NCBI GenBank assembly: GCA_018711815.1
Contig: DVHU01000036.1
Location: forward strand, 1-37,968
Origin: Candidatus Egerieimonas intestinavium
GTDB taxonomy: Bacteria > Bacillota > Clostridia > Lachnospirales > Lachnospiraceae
Direction of reading: 5' to 3'
DNA length: 37,968 bases
The notes below the pieces were generated by a model. That model ran no database searches, was not told the DNA's origin, and worked only from the letters and a program-made list of their open reading frames with translations. Positions 8,363 through 16,661 of this stretch are shown in pieces; position 1 is the stretch's first letter; every line of letters starts with the position of its first letter. The position numbers and the translations under genes were made by a program.

Positions 8363-8392
8363 ATTATAGTATAACTCTTTCGTCAATGTCAA
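8363..8392 (-). promoter_or_regulatory. Promoter of the abgT-amidohydrolase operon
   Basis: On the minus strand consensus TTGACA (8392-8387) and TATAAT (8368-8363) are separated by 18 bases, about 80 bases before the likely abgT start. Confidence 0.75.
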
Positions 8393-8423
8393 CCGAACTG
8401 CCCGGAAAAAGGAAAAAAAGGGT

Positions 8424-8450
8424 GAAAAAAGCGATATCAACCGATACCGC
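8424..8450 (-). terminator. Terminator overlapping the end of the NSS transporter gene
   Basis: The minus strand forms GCGGTATC-GGTT-GATATCGC (one mismatch) and then TTTTTT. The stem includes the last codons and stop of the transporter gene. Confidence 0.65.
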
Positions 8451-9786
8451 CTTTAACAATCCCCAAAATGAACACAATCACCGCCAGAGGCACGTAAACA
8501 TATTTTGCCACAAAGCCAAACCACCGGGGCATGGGGTTTGGTCTGCCCTCCTCCATCTCCTTGCGGATCTCTTTATATCCCAGGACAAAGTAGATGGAAA
8601 TCGCTCCCAGCAGGGCGCCGAAGGGCACCACCAGTATGGTGATAAAATCCATCCACTGTCCCACCTTGGGCTCTGCCTCCAGGAAGAGGCCCACCACAAA
8701 GGTGATGGCTCCGCACAGGGACACTGCCAGTTTTCTGGGAAGATGGAACTTGTGCTGCCAGGATTCGCTGACCGCCTCAAACATGTTGATGAGACTGGTA
8801 ATTCCCGCAAATACCACAGATACAAAGAAAAATACTGCCAGCAGCCGTCCCATGGGAATCTGCTGGAAAATGGTGGGCAGGGTGATGAAAATCAGCGGCG
8901 GCCCGGAATTGGGCTCAATGCCAAAGGAGAATACCGCCGGCATAATCGCCAGGGCCGAGAGCATGGCCGCCAGGGTGTCAAACACCGCCGTCCGCACAGA
9001 GGCCCCCGGAATATTCTCGGATTTCTTCAGGTAGGTTCCGTACACAATCATACCCGAGCCGGTGATGGACAGGGAGAAAAAGGCCTGTCCCATAGCCATG
9101 ATCCAGGTGTCCGCCTTCAGCAGATATTCCCATCTGGGCACAAAGAGGAACTTATAACCCTCGATGGCGTCCGGCAGGAAAGCCACCCGGATTGCCACGA
9201 AGGCAAACAGGATAAAGAATGCCGGCATCATGAACTTATTAACCTTCTCTATGCCGCTGGTGGCGCCGAACATCAGGATCAGTACTGCGATCACCACCAC
9301 AATCACATGCCAGGGGACGCTGCTGAAGTCCTCTTTCATGGCCGCAAAGAACTCCGTAGCCTCCACATTCATCATCTGCCCGCTCAGAGCGCTCCAAAGA
9401 GAGCGCACCACCCAGCCTACGATAACGGAATAGCCAATGGCAATTCCCAGAGAGCCCAGCAGGGGAATCCAGCCGATGGCGGCCCCGATCTTGCCCTTCT
9501 TCCTGCTCTCCCAGCAGTATTTGTAGGCCCCCAGGGTTCCGGTACCGGCCCGCCTTCCTATGGCAAACTCTGCCGATAGCCCCACTGTGCCGAAAATAGC
9601 CACAAAAATCAGGTAAGGAATCAGGAAGGCCGCCCCTCCATACTGTCCCACCCGGTAGGGAAACATCCAGATATTTCCCATGCCCACCGCGGATCCCACG
9701 CAAGCCAGCACAAAGCCCAGACTGCTGTGAAATCCTCCGTTCTTATGGGTGTGCTGATGCTTATCATTTGTTATTTGGCCACTCAT
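8437..9786 (-). CDS. Sodium:neurotransmitter symporter (NSS) family transporter
   Basis: A 449-residue protein with about 11-12 transmembrane helices of the LeuT/NSS family, which import amino acids or amines with sodium. The TM1 unwound region is clear (GSAVGMGNIWMFPY, Asn38), with the TM6 equivalent at FFSLSITGSGMIVYG and TM8 at VFAGITSLINMFE. The residue before the TM1 FP pair is Met41, where LeuT and most relatives carry the extracellular-gate Arg. The gene starts 28 bases after the lipoprotein foldase gene stops and likely shares its transcript. The substrate is unknown. Confidence 0.93.
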   Translation of the reverse strand: MSGQITNDKHQHTHKNGGFHSSLGFVLACVGSAVGMGNIWMFPYRVGQYGGAAFLIPYLIFVAIFGTVGLSAEFAIGRRAGTGTLGAYKYCWESRKKGKIGAAIGWIPLLGSLGIAIGYSVIVGWVVRSLWSALSGQMMNVEATEFFAAMKEDFSSVPWHVIVVVIAVLILMFGATSGIEKVNKFMMPAFFILFAFVAIRVAFLPDAIEGYKFLFVPRWEYLLKADTWIMAMGQAFFSLSITGSGMIVYGTYLKKSENIPGASVRTAVFDTLAAMLSALAIMPAVFSFGIEPNSGPPLIFITLPTIFQQIPMGRLLAVFFFVSVVFAGITSLINMFEAVSESWQHKFHLPRKLAVSLCGAITFVVGLFLEAEPKVGQWMDFITILVVPFGALLGAISIYFVLGYKEIRKEMEEGRPNPMPRWFGFVAKYVYVPLAVIVFILGIVKGGIG

Positions 9787-9814
9787 AATCTCTCTTCCTC
9801 CGTAGATTCAGCCC

Positions 9815-10900
9815 TTAGGCTGACGCATTTTCTAAAATCAGACTGCATACCCGCTCCAGGGTAATGCTCTGATAAATTTCTTCCTGGCCATAGGCCTCCA
9901 GAAATCCCTCCGTGGTCATACCCGCCTCCTGGGCATACTGATTCAGCAGCTCCTGGGCCTCCTGATCCTGATCAGTCATCCCCTCCGCCTCCTTGATAGC
10001 CTGCATCACCAGCTTCTGGGCGGCAATGCTCTCGCCGAAATCCTCACACTGCTTCTGGAATTCCTCCTCGGTTATCTCCTGGGCGGCAAGAAACTCCTTC
10101 AGCTCCATACCGCTGACCTGGGCATAGTAATTGATTTCCTCCTGGAACATGGCGCTGCCCTCTTCCACCAGGAAATCCGGATACTTCAGGATCTCGCTGC
10201 CGCTCACCACCTGTTTCCATCCTTCCATCATGGCATTTTCCCGAGCTTCCTCACCCTTGGCCGTCTCCAGCTCGCCGCGTACCTGCTCCCTATACTGGCT
10301 GGGGTCCGCCGCCTGGGAGTTGGCCTGCACCCACTCCTGGGTCAGTGTCTCGGGCGTCCTGCTCACCTGATTCAGGGTCACGGTGAAGACCACGGCCTTT
10401 CCGCCCAATTCCTCATTATAATCCTCCGGGAAAGTCAGATTCAGCTCCTTGGTCTCCCCGGTCTTCATCCCTACCAGACCTTCCTCGAAACCAGAAATCA
10501 AACGCTTGGAGCCGATGGTGATTTCCTGATTTTCTCCGGAACCTCCCTCGAAGGTTTCCCCGTCGATTCTGCCCACATAAGAAATATTTACCAGGTCACC
10601 CTCCTCAGCGATCCCCTCGGGCACTGCCAAAGGGTTCTGGGCCATGCGGGCGTTTATCTCGGCCTCCACCTCCTCATCGGTGACAGAGGTCTCCGCCTGC
10701 TGGATCTGAATCCCTTTATAGGTTCCCAGCTTCACATACTGTTCCAATTCCAGGTCTTCCAGGCTCTGGCCCTCCGCGGATGCCCCCGGTGTCTCTGCGG
10801 CATCCGCCTGGGCTCCTTCCTGGCTGTCCTTTTTGTCACAGGCTGTCAGGGCTCCCGCCAGACAGAATGCCAGCAAAATTCCCACTAATTTTTTCCTCAT
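9815..10900 (-). CDS. Lipoprotein FKBP-type peptidyl-prolyl isomerase with trigger-factor-like C-terminus
   Basis: A 361-residue exported foldase. The signal peptide ends in the lipobox LTAC (Cys21), followed by an acidic/Ala-rich linker. Residues about 96-183 form an FKBP domain of the trigger-factor type (GDLVNISYVGRIDGETFEGG, GFEEGLVGMKTGETK, FPEDYNEELGGKAVVF), and the helical remainder resembles the trigger-factor C-terminal arm. The ribosome-binding N-terminal domain is replaced by the lipoprotein leader, so it should fold exported proteins at the outer membrane face, analogous in role to PrsA. It sits 21 bases after the deacetylase-fold gene and 28 bases before the NSS transporter. Confidence 0.9.
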   Translation of the reverse strand: MRKKLVGILLAFCLAGALTACDKKDSQEGAQADAAETPGASAEGQSLEDLELEQYVKLGTYKGIQIQQAETSVTDEEVEAEINARMAQNPLAVPEGIAEEGDLVNISYVGRIDGETFEGGSGENQEITIGSKRLISGFEEGLVGMKTGETKELNLTFPEDYNEELGGKAVVFTVTLNQVSRTPETLTQEWVQANSQAADPSQYREQVRGELETAKGEEARENAMMEGWKQVVSGSEILKYPDFLVEEGSAMFQEEINYYAQVSGMELKEFLAAQEITEEEFQKQCEDFGESIAAQKLVMQAIKEAEGMTDQDQEAQELLNQYAQEAGMTTEGFLEAYGQEEIYQSITLERVCSLILENASA

Positions 10901-10921
10901 CTTATCTTTCCTTTCTCAAAA

Positions 10922-12451
10922 TCACTCCGAAGTCTCCCCGGTATCTCCGGCGCCGTTCCCCTGGTCAGCCCCCTTCTTTGCCAGACCCGTGTCTGGCCTG
11001 CGGCTGTCGTAGACAGCGCTCACGTCAAACAAATCTGTCAGCCAGTCGCTTCCCTCATTCAGATCCTGGGACATTCGCAGCCCGTTCACCGGCCGCCTTC
11101 CCTGGCGCACATAGTTCTCATGCAGCTGCACCCAATACTGGCTGGGCTCAATATTGCAGAAGTAGCGGATCCCCTGTCCGAAGAGCATGCTGAACTTTTC
11201 ATTGCCGTCGTACCCTCTCCAGTCCGCGATATCTGAGCCAAAGGGGAACATCAAAATATCCGTCTTTTCCCCGGTGACACTCTCCAGAATGCTTCCCACA
11301 TCACTCTGCCATTTCTGGACGTCATCGTAGACCTTTTCATAATCTCCGCTGTAGTTGACAGAGGCGTAGCCGTTCATGGCGAATTCCCAGCCTCCCTCCC
11401 AGAGGGCCTTGAGCACCGGCTTCACGGATTCAATCTCCGCCTGATAATCGAAGATCCCATAGTCTGCGTAAATATTTCCAAACTCCGCAGTCTCCGCCAG
11501 ATCAGGGCTTGTTCTGTATCCCAGGATTCCGTTATATCCGGTGAGACACAGGATCCCCCGGGCATTCTTATAGACGAAATCCGGGTGCTCTTCCACAAAG
11601 GCGTCCAAAATAGGCACCAGATCGTACTCACCGGTGACCGTGGTCCCATCCTTCTGTACGTACTCACAGGTAGGATTCCCCTGGGCGTCCAAAACTATCC
11701 TTGATGCGTATCCGCTGTTCTGGGTATTGAAGGGATAGCTTACATCATCCTGGGATAAGATAAACGCTTTTTTTCCCTCCGGGAGCATAATTTTCCCCCG
11801 GGTATAAAGCTCATTTCCCTCATCATCCGTGCGCTCCTGAATCAAATCCCGGATACTCACCAGCACATATCCGTTGCTGTAGAGCTGCTCCAGCATATTG
11901 TTGAGCTCATATACGGTTATGGAGGTCTTGTTGGCCGTGGATACCCAATTCTGGTCACTCTTGCTGAAAGTATACTCCGGATCCACAATGACGCCGCCGA
12001 TATAAAGATGAGGAATCTTCATCACATCCACACTGACCAGCGTAGATTTTATGGATTCATAATCCGCCAGCTCTTTCAAAAGCTCCGGATCATTCTCATA
12101 TCCCTCGATTCCTTTTAACAGGTCTATGGCTCCCTCGTAGTCGTACACGGTAGCCATCTCCCGGGCCTGTATGATCATCTCCTCCTTGCGGGCGTGAGCC
12201 TCCTCCTCCTGGGCAATCTGCTGCTCCTTCAGCTCCCGATCTGCCGCGCTTCTGGCCAATCCAAAACGCACTCCGGCCACAACTCCCCAGATGCAGCCCG
12301 CCAGCACCAAAAAGAGCAGAACAACAATCCCCGCTCTCAGTATCTTGGCCTTTCTTCTCTTTCTCCGTAGAAGCTCCCTTCTTCGCCGGGCTCTTCTTTT
12401 CTGGCTCTCTATATCAATTTCATCAGCCCGTACCCTTCGCCGATTCTCCAT
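10922..12451 (-). CDS. Membrane-anchored polysaccharide-deacetylase-fold protein, probably lacking the metal site
   Basis: A 509-residue type II membrane protein: a very basic cytoplasmic N-terminus (RRARRRRELLRRKRRKAK), one transmembrane helix (about 39-61), a coiled-coil-like Glu/Ala-rich stretch (about 70-100), then a NodB-type domain. Motif 1 keeps two aspartates (SQDD, Asp235-Asp236). Where relatives have the zinc-binding HSxxH after GWxFA, this protein has Asn360 and Ser364, and the Arg of the later R-x-P-[YF]-G motif is Met (LMFPFG). It may be a non-catalytic carbohydrate-binding relative. It heads a three-gene operon with the lipoprotein foldase and NSS transporter. Confidence 0.82.
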   Translation of the reverse strand: MENRRRVRADEIDIESQKRRARRRRELLRRKRRKAKILRAGIVVLLFLVLAGCIWGVVAGVRFGLARSAADRELKEQQIAQEEEAHARKEEMIIQAREMATVYDYEGAIDLLKGIEGYENDPELLKELADYESIKSTLVSVDVMKIPHLYIGGVIVDPEYTFSKSDQNWVSTANKTSITVYELNNMLEQLYSNGYVLVSIRDLIQERTDDEGNELYTRGKIMLPEGKKAFILSQDDVSYPFNTQNSGYASRIVLDAQGNPTCEYVQKDGTTVTGEYDLVPILDAFVEEHPDFVYKNARGILCLTGYNGILGYRTSPDLAETAEFGNIYADYGIFDYQAEIESVKPVLKALWEGGWEFAMNGYASVNYSGDYEKVYDDVQKWQSDVGSILESVTGEKTDILMFPFGSDIADWRGYDGNEKFSMLFGQGIRYFCNIEPSQYWVQLHENYVRQGRRPVNGLRMSQDLNEGSDWLTDLFDVSAVYDSRRPDTGLAKKGADQGNGAGDTGETSE

Positions 12452-12493
12452 ATGGTCATCCCCTTATTCTTAAACCATTGTCGCTCTGCGCCT

Positions 12494-12518
12494 ATTATAC
12501 CAGACTCCCCCGGGGGAG
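12494..12518 (-). promoter_or_regulatory. Promoter with embedded GC palindrome upstream of the deacetylase-fold gene
   Basis: The minus strand has TATAAT (12499-12494) with a TGG extension and no good -35 box. A perfect 14-bp palindrome, CTCCCCCGGGGGAG (12505-12518), occupies the spacer up to the -35 region. This is a suitable place for a repressor operator; no factor is proposed. Confidence 0.45.
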
Positions 12519-12554
12519 GCCACCGTCTTTTTCAAAATAATAGAAAATTTATAT

Positions 12555-12583
12555 TTGCCTTTTATGCCAAAGGATGGTAAAAT
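12555..12583 (+). promoter_or_regulatory. Promoter of the small membrane protein gene
   Basis: TTGCCT (12555-12560) and TG-extended TAAAAT (12578-12583) are 17 bases apart, about 70 bases before the start codon. The leader contains a 6-bp hairpin, AGGGCG/CGCCCT. Confidence 0.6.
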
Positions 12584-12652
12584 ATATAGCCGAAGGGCGT
12601 GTCTGCGCCCTCTTTACAGAAGGATTAAAACAGGTCGCGGGAGGATTTATTT

Positions 12653-13108
12653 ATGGAGTTGTGGCAGATATTGCTGATCATCCTGGCTATCGTAGCCGTT
12701 GTTCTGGTGGTACTCTACTTCGTGGGCAAACGGATGCAGAAGAAGCAGGATGAACAGAAAGAACAGATTGAAGCGGCAAAGCAGACAATGTCTATGCTGA
12801 TTATTGATAAAAAACGGATGCGGATTAAGGAAGCCGGACTTCCCCAGGTTGTCATCGACAGCACGCCCAAGCTGATGCGCCGGGCTAAGCTTCCCATCGT
12901 AAAGGCAAAGGTTGGTCCCAGGATCATGACCCTGGTGGCAGACGAGAAAATCTTCGAGGTACTTCCGGTGAAGAAGGAAATCAAAGCCACGGTCAGCGGT
13001 ATCTACATCGTAGGCGCCAGAGGCGTCCGCGGACCTCTGCTGGCACCGCCCCAGAAAAAGGGCTTCTTCAAAAGGATGCGGGATAAGGTATCCGGCGCCG
13101 GAAAATAA
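12653..13108 (+). CDS. Conserved-looking small membrane protein of unknown function
   Basis: A 151-residue protein with one N-terminal transmembrane helix (about 4-24), then a charged linker (GKRMQKKQDEQKEQIEAAKQ) and a compact domain rich in Lys and Val (IDSTPKLMRRAKLPIVKAKVGPR begins it). The domain ends with a basic tail (KKGFFKRMRDKVSG). The domain is predicted to be cytoplasmic if the short N-terminus faces out. I do not recognise the family. GGGAGG lies about 8 bases before the ATG. It is a single gene with its own promoter and a strong terminator, transcribed away from the deacetylase-fold operon and toward secA. Confidence 0.8.
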   Translation: MELWQILLIILAIVAVVLVVLYFVGKRMQKKQDEQKEQIEAAKQTMSMLIIDKKRMRIKEAGLPQVVIDSTPKLMRRAKLPIVKAKVGPRIMTLVADEKIFEVLPVKKEIKATVSGIYIVGARGVRGPLLAPPQKKGFFKRMRDKVSGAGK

Positions 13109-13120
13109 TAGGACTATACA

Positions 13121-13149
13121 GGGACTGCTTTCGCAGTCCCGTTTTTTTT
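13121..13149 (+). terminator. Intrinsic terminator of the small membrane protein gene
   Basis: A perfect 8-bp stem, GGGACTGC-TTTC-GCAGTCCC, is followed by GTTTTTTTT. Confidence 0.92.
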
Positions 13150-13206
13150 GGGCATCCTGCGGATTTTCCACAGGCAAACGTTCCTTCTAACAAATGCGCC
13201 GGACAG

Positions 13207-13271
13207 CGAAAAGCCCCGGGGCCAATCGGAAATAGCTTCCTATCTCCGATTGGCTCCGGGGCAATTTTTTT
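13207..13271. terminator. Long terminator hairpin at the end of secA
   Basis: A long inverted repeat (GCCCCGGGGCCAATCGG with a near-perfect partner) is followed by TTTT on the minus strand, ending secA. It is also flanked by seven Ts in the plus direction, so it can act both ways. The secA stop codon touches its base. Confidence 0.8.
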
Positions 13272-15837
13272 ATGCTTTTCTTCCGCAGCACTGCTTATAT
13301 TTCTTGCCGCTGCCGCAGGGACAGGGATCGTTGGGATATACCTTCTTTTCCGCCCTCTGCACCGGCTTCTTGGGGCCGGTCTCATCCTTGTTGGTGCCGG
13401 TGACCTGGGCCACCTGCTCCCGCTCAGCCTTCTGCTCCACTCTCACGTGGTACAGAAGCCGCAGGGTATCCTGCTGAATAGAATTGATCATGCCGTCGAA
13501 CATCTCATAGGCAGCCATCTTGTATTCCACCTTGGGATCCCTCTGGCCGTAGGCTGCCAGGCCCACGCCCTGGCGCAGCTGATCCATATCGTCGATGTGG
13601 TCCATCCACTTCTGGTCGATAACCTTCAGAAGGATCACCCGCTCCAGCTCCCGCAGATGCTCCGGCTCCGGGAATTCTGTCTCCTTGAGCTCGTAGAGCT
13701 TCACAGCCTCTTCCTTCATCTTCTGCTTCAGCTCATTCTTGCGCATGCCTTTCACCCGATCCGGGGTCAGTACCCGCAGAGGAATGATGGGCAGCAGCAC
13801 AGAATTCAGCTCCTGGAGATCCCACTCGCCGGACTCCGCGTCGTCGCTGAGGCACATATCCACGCTGTTGTCCACGATGTCCGTGATCATCTTATAGATG
13901 GCATCCCGCATATTCTCGCCGTCCAGTACTCGGCGGCGCTCCTTGTAAATAATCTCTCTCTGCTCATTATTTACCTGGTCATAGTCCAGCAGATTCTTAC
14001 GGATTCCGTAGTTATTGCTCTCAATCTTCTTCTGGGCCTTCTCAATGGCGCTGGAGAGCATCTTGTGCTCGATCTGATCGTCTTCCTCCACACCCAGGTG
14101 GGAGAAAATATTCATCAGCTTCTCCGAGCCGAAGAGACGCAGCAAATCATCCTCCAGGGACAGGTAGAAGCGGGACTCTCCCGGGTCTCCCTGACGTCCG
14201 GAACGTCCCCGCAGCTGGTTGTCAATACGGCGGGACTCATGGCGCTCTGTGCCGATGATCTTTAAACCGCCGGCCGCCCTGGCCACATCGTCCAGCTTAA
14301 TATCTGTTCCACGGCCTGCCATGTTGGTGGCGATGGTCACCGCCCCCGCCTGTCCGGCCTGGGCCACAATCTCCGCCTCCAGCTCATGGAACTTGGCATT
14401 TAACACATTGTGGGGAATTCCCTCCCGGCGCAGCATTCCGGAGAGCAGCTCCGAAGTATCAATATTGATGGTACCTACCAGCACCGGCTGCTGCTTGTCG
14501 TGGGCTTCCTTGATGGCCCGGATAACCGCCCGGTATTTTTCCTTCTTGGTCATGTACACCGCGTCATCCAGATCCACCCGGGCCACCGGCTTGTTGGTGG
14601 GAATCTCAATAACATCCATGCCGTAAATATCCCGGAACTCCTGCTCCTCAGTGAGGGCTGTACCGGTCATACCGCATTTTTTCTCAAATTTATTGAAGAA
14701 GTTCTGGAAGGTAATGGTTGCCAGCGTCTTGCTCTCCCGGCGCACCTTCACATGCTCCTTGGCCTCGATAGCCTGATGTAGTCCGTCTGAATAGCGCCGT
14801 CCCGGCATAATACGGCCGGTAAACTCATCCACGATCAGCACCTGCTCATCCTTCACCACGTAGTCCTGATCCCTGAACATCAGATTGTGCGCCCGCAGCG
14901 CCAGGATAATGTTGTGCTGGATCTCCAGGTTTTCCGGGTCAGCCAGGTTTTCAATATGGAAGAATTTCTCCACCTTCTTGACGCCCTGCTCAGTCAGGTT
15001 GACGATCTTGTCCTTCTCATTGACAATGAAATCGCCGGTCTCCACAATCTCCTCGCCCATGATGGCAGCCATCTTGGTCATCTCTCCGCTGGCCTCGCCC
15101 CGCTCCAGCTGGCGCGCCAGAATATCGCAGACCTCATACAGCTTGGTGGATTTCCCGCTCTGGCCGGAAATAATCAGCGGCGTTCTGGCTTCGTCGATCA
15201 GCACAGAGTCCACCTCGTCGATGATGGCGTAATGGAGTCCCCGCTGTACCAGCTGTTCCTTATAAATTACCATGTTGTCCCGCAGGTAGTCGAAGCCCAG
15301 CTCGTTGTTGGTCACGTAGGTGATGTCGCAGGCATAAGCAGCCCGGCGCTCATCATTCTTCATGCTGTTGAGGACCACGCCCACGGTCAATCCCAGAAAT
15401 TCATGAACCTTTCCCATCCACTCGGCATCACGGTGGGCCAGGTAATCGTTGACCGTTACGATATTTACACCTTTGCCCTCCAGTGCATTCAGATAGGCGG
15501 GCAGGGTGGAAACCAGGGTCTTTCCTTCACCGGTGCGCATCTCCGCGATACGGCCCTGGTGCAGGATAATTCCGCCGATTAACTGTACCCGGTAGTGCTC
15601 CATGTCAAGGACACGCTTGGCAGCCTCCCGAACGGTGGCAAAGGCCTCGGGAAGAATATCATCCAGCGTCTCCCCCTGAGCCAGGCGCTCTTTAAATTTC
15701 TTCGTCTGCTCCCGCAGCTCCTCATCGCTCATCTGCTGCATCTGCGGCCGGAGGGATTCGATCTTGTCCACCGTGCCCGCGATTCTCTTAAGCTCCCGCT
15801 CACTGTGGGTTCCAAACAACTTCTCTGTTAATTTCAT
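13270..15837 (-). CDS. secA: Preprotein translocase ATPase SecA
   Basis: The 855-residue motor ATPase pushes unfolded preproteins through SecYEG. It shows the Walker A loop ([17 protein letters not shown] 103-107), the DEAD-type motif [16 protein letters not shown], the helicase motif [25 protein letters not shown], and the C-terminal zinc/SecB-type tail [17 protein letters not shown] 15837 (MKLTEKLFG) is the correct start: it matches the family N-terminus and has AGGAG upstream, while longer in-frame readings run into the promoter. The promoter is at 15886-15914; the gene is monocistronic. Confidence 0.97.
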   Translation of the reverse strand: MKLTEKLFGTHSERELKRIAGTVDKIESLRPQMQQMSDEELREQTKKFKERLAQGETLDDILPEAFATVREAAKRVLDMEHYRVQLIGGIILHQGRIAEMRTGEGKTLVSTLPAYLNALEGKGVNIVTVNDYLAHRDAEWMGKVHEFLGLTVGVVLNSMKNDERRAAYACDITYVTNNELGFDYLRDNMVIYKEQLVQRGLHYAIIDEVDSVLIDEARTPLIISGQSGKSTKLYEVCDILARQLERGEASGEMTKMAAIMGEEIVETGDFIVNEKDKIVNLTEQGVKKVEKFFHIENLADPENLEIQHNIILALRAHNLMFRDQDYVVKDEQVLIVDEFTGRIMPGRRYSDGLHQAIEAKEHVKVRRESKTLATITFQNFFNKFEKKCGMTGTALTEEQEFRDIYGMDVIEIPTNKPVARVDLDDAVYMTKKEKYRAVIRAIKEAHDKQQPVLVGTINIDTSELLSGMLRREGIPHNVLNAKFHELEAEIVAQAGQAGAVTIATNMAGRGTDIKLDDVARAAGGLKIIGTERHESRRIDNQLRGRSGRQGDPGESRFYLSLEDDLLRLFGSEKLMNIFSHLGVEEDDQIEHKMLSSAIEKAQKKIESNNYGIRKNLLDYDQVNNEQREIIYKERRRVLDGENMRDAIYKMITDIVDNSVDMCLSDDAESGEWDLQELNSVLLPIIPLRVLTPDRVKGMRKNELKQKMKEEAVKLYELKETEFPEPEHLRELERVILLKVIDQKWMDHIDDMDQLRQGVGLAAYGQRDPKVEYKMAAYEMFDGMINSIQQDTLRLLYHVRVEQKAEREQVAQVTGTNKDETGPKKPVQRAEKKVYPNDPCPCGSGKKYKQCCGRKA

Positions 15838-15885
15838 TCTATATCTGCTCCTGGATTTTATATAAAAATTCACAATATCATTACT

Positions 15886-15914
15886 ATGATAGCACTTTTG
15901 CCGGGACAAGACAA
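15886..15914 (-). promoter_or_regulatory. Promoter of secA
   Basis: On the minus strand TTGTCT (15914-15909) and TATCAT (15891-15886) are 17 bases apart, about 50 bases before the secA start codon. Confidence 0.5.
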
Positions 15915-15961
15915 TACATTTTCGTGAACAATGCGGGCTTGCGCCCGATGGCGCCCACAGC

Positions 15962-16006
15962 AAAGGAGGGAGCCTCAAAAGCAGCTACCTTTTGAGGCCC
16001 CCTCCT
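15962..16006 (-). terminator. Terminator of hpf
   Basis: The minus strand shows a long stem (AGGAGGG...GCCTCAAAAG against CTTTTGAGGC...CCCTCCT) followed by TTTG, just after the hpf stop codon. The T-run is short but the stem is very stable. Confidence 0.7.
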
Positions 16007-16019
16007 ATATCTTATTAAC

Positions 16020-16547
16020 TTAGAACTCAGGCTCGATCAGACCGTAGGCTCCGTCCTTTCTCTTGTAAACGACATTTACCTCCTCGGTCTCAGCATTGCA
16101 GAATACAAAGAAGTTGTGCCCTAAAAGCTCCATCTGTACACAGGCATCCTCCGGGTACATGGGCTTAATTCCAAATCTCTTGGTGCGGATGATCTTAACA
16201 TCCTCGTCCTCAGCGAAATCATTCTCCAAAAACGTTTTCTGGAAATTGCTTCCCTCCTGCTGCTTATCCACGATCTTGTTCTTATATTTGCGCAGCTGCC
16301 TCTCGATAACCTCCTCCACCAGGTCGATGGATACGTACATATCGCTGCTCACCTGCTCGGAACGGATAATGTTTCCTTTTACCGGAATGGTAACCTCAAT
16401 CTTCTGTCTCTCTTTTTCCACGCTCAGGGTTACGTGAATCTCTGTCTCAGGAGTAAAATATCTTTCCAATTTCCCCAGCTTGTCCTGCACCGCAGAACGA
16501 AGTCCCTCTGTCACATCAATATTTTTTCCGCTGATAATAAATTTCAT
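16020..16547 (-). CDS. hpf: Ribosome hibernation promoting factor, long form
   Basis: A 175-residue factor that dimerises 70S ribosomes into inactive 100S particles in stationary phase. The N-terminal S30AE domain (MKFIISGKNIDVTEGLRSAV, then the beta-alpha-beta core up to about 100) is joined by a linker to the C-terminal dimerisation domain (RTKRFGIKPMYPEDACVQM, GHNFFVFCNAETEEVNVVYK). This is the long HPF typical of Firmicutes. It has a near-consensus promoter with a stable leader hairpin and its own terminator, fitting independent growth-phase control. Confidence 0.95.
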   Translation of the reverse strand: MKFIISGKNIDVTEGLRSAVQDKLGKLERYFTPETEIHVTLSVEKERQKIEVTIPVKGNIIRSEQVSSDMYVSIDLVEEVIERQLRKYKNKIVDKQQEGSNFQKTFLENDFAEDEDVKIIRTKRFGIKPMYPEDACVQMELLGHNFFVFCNAETEEVNVVYKRKDGAYGLIEPEF

Positions 16548-16607
16548 GCTGTCAACCCCTTTGTCCTATATTTTATCGGGGGTATCACTCCCCCGGTAAG
16601 TACTTAC

Positions 16608-16636
16608 ATTATACCAATAATGAGATTGTTTTTCAA
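16608..16636 (-). promoter_or_regulatory. Promoter of hpf
   Basis: On the minus strand TTGAAA (16636-16631) and TATAAT (16613-16608) are 17 bases apart with a TGG extension. The leader then forms a CGGGGG/CCCCCG hairpin before the start codon. Confidence 0.7.
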
Positions 16637-16661
16637 TAGATTCTATATGTTTCTGAAATTT

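Noticed and set aside
8194-9579. 461-codon open frame on the plus strand
   Set aside because: It lies antisense to the NSS transporter and abgT start, is rich in His/Gln/Gly as expected from a mirrored GC-rich gene, and has no Shine-Dalgarno sequence or family features.
15838-15978. N-terminal extension of SecA
   Set aside because: The frame stays open for 47 more codons, but these run through the probable promoter, lack a ribosome binding site and do not resemble Sec[10 protein letters not shown] is the normal start.
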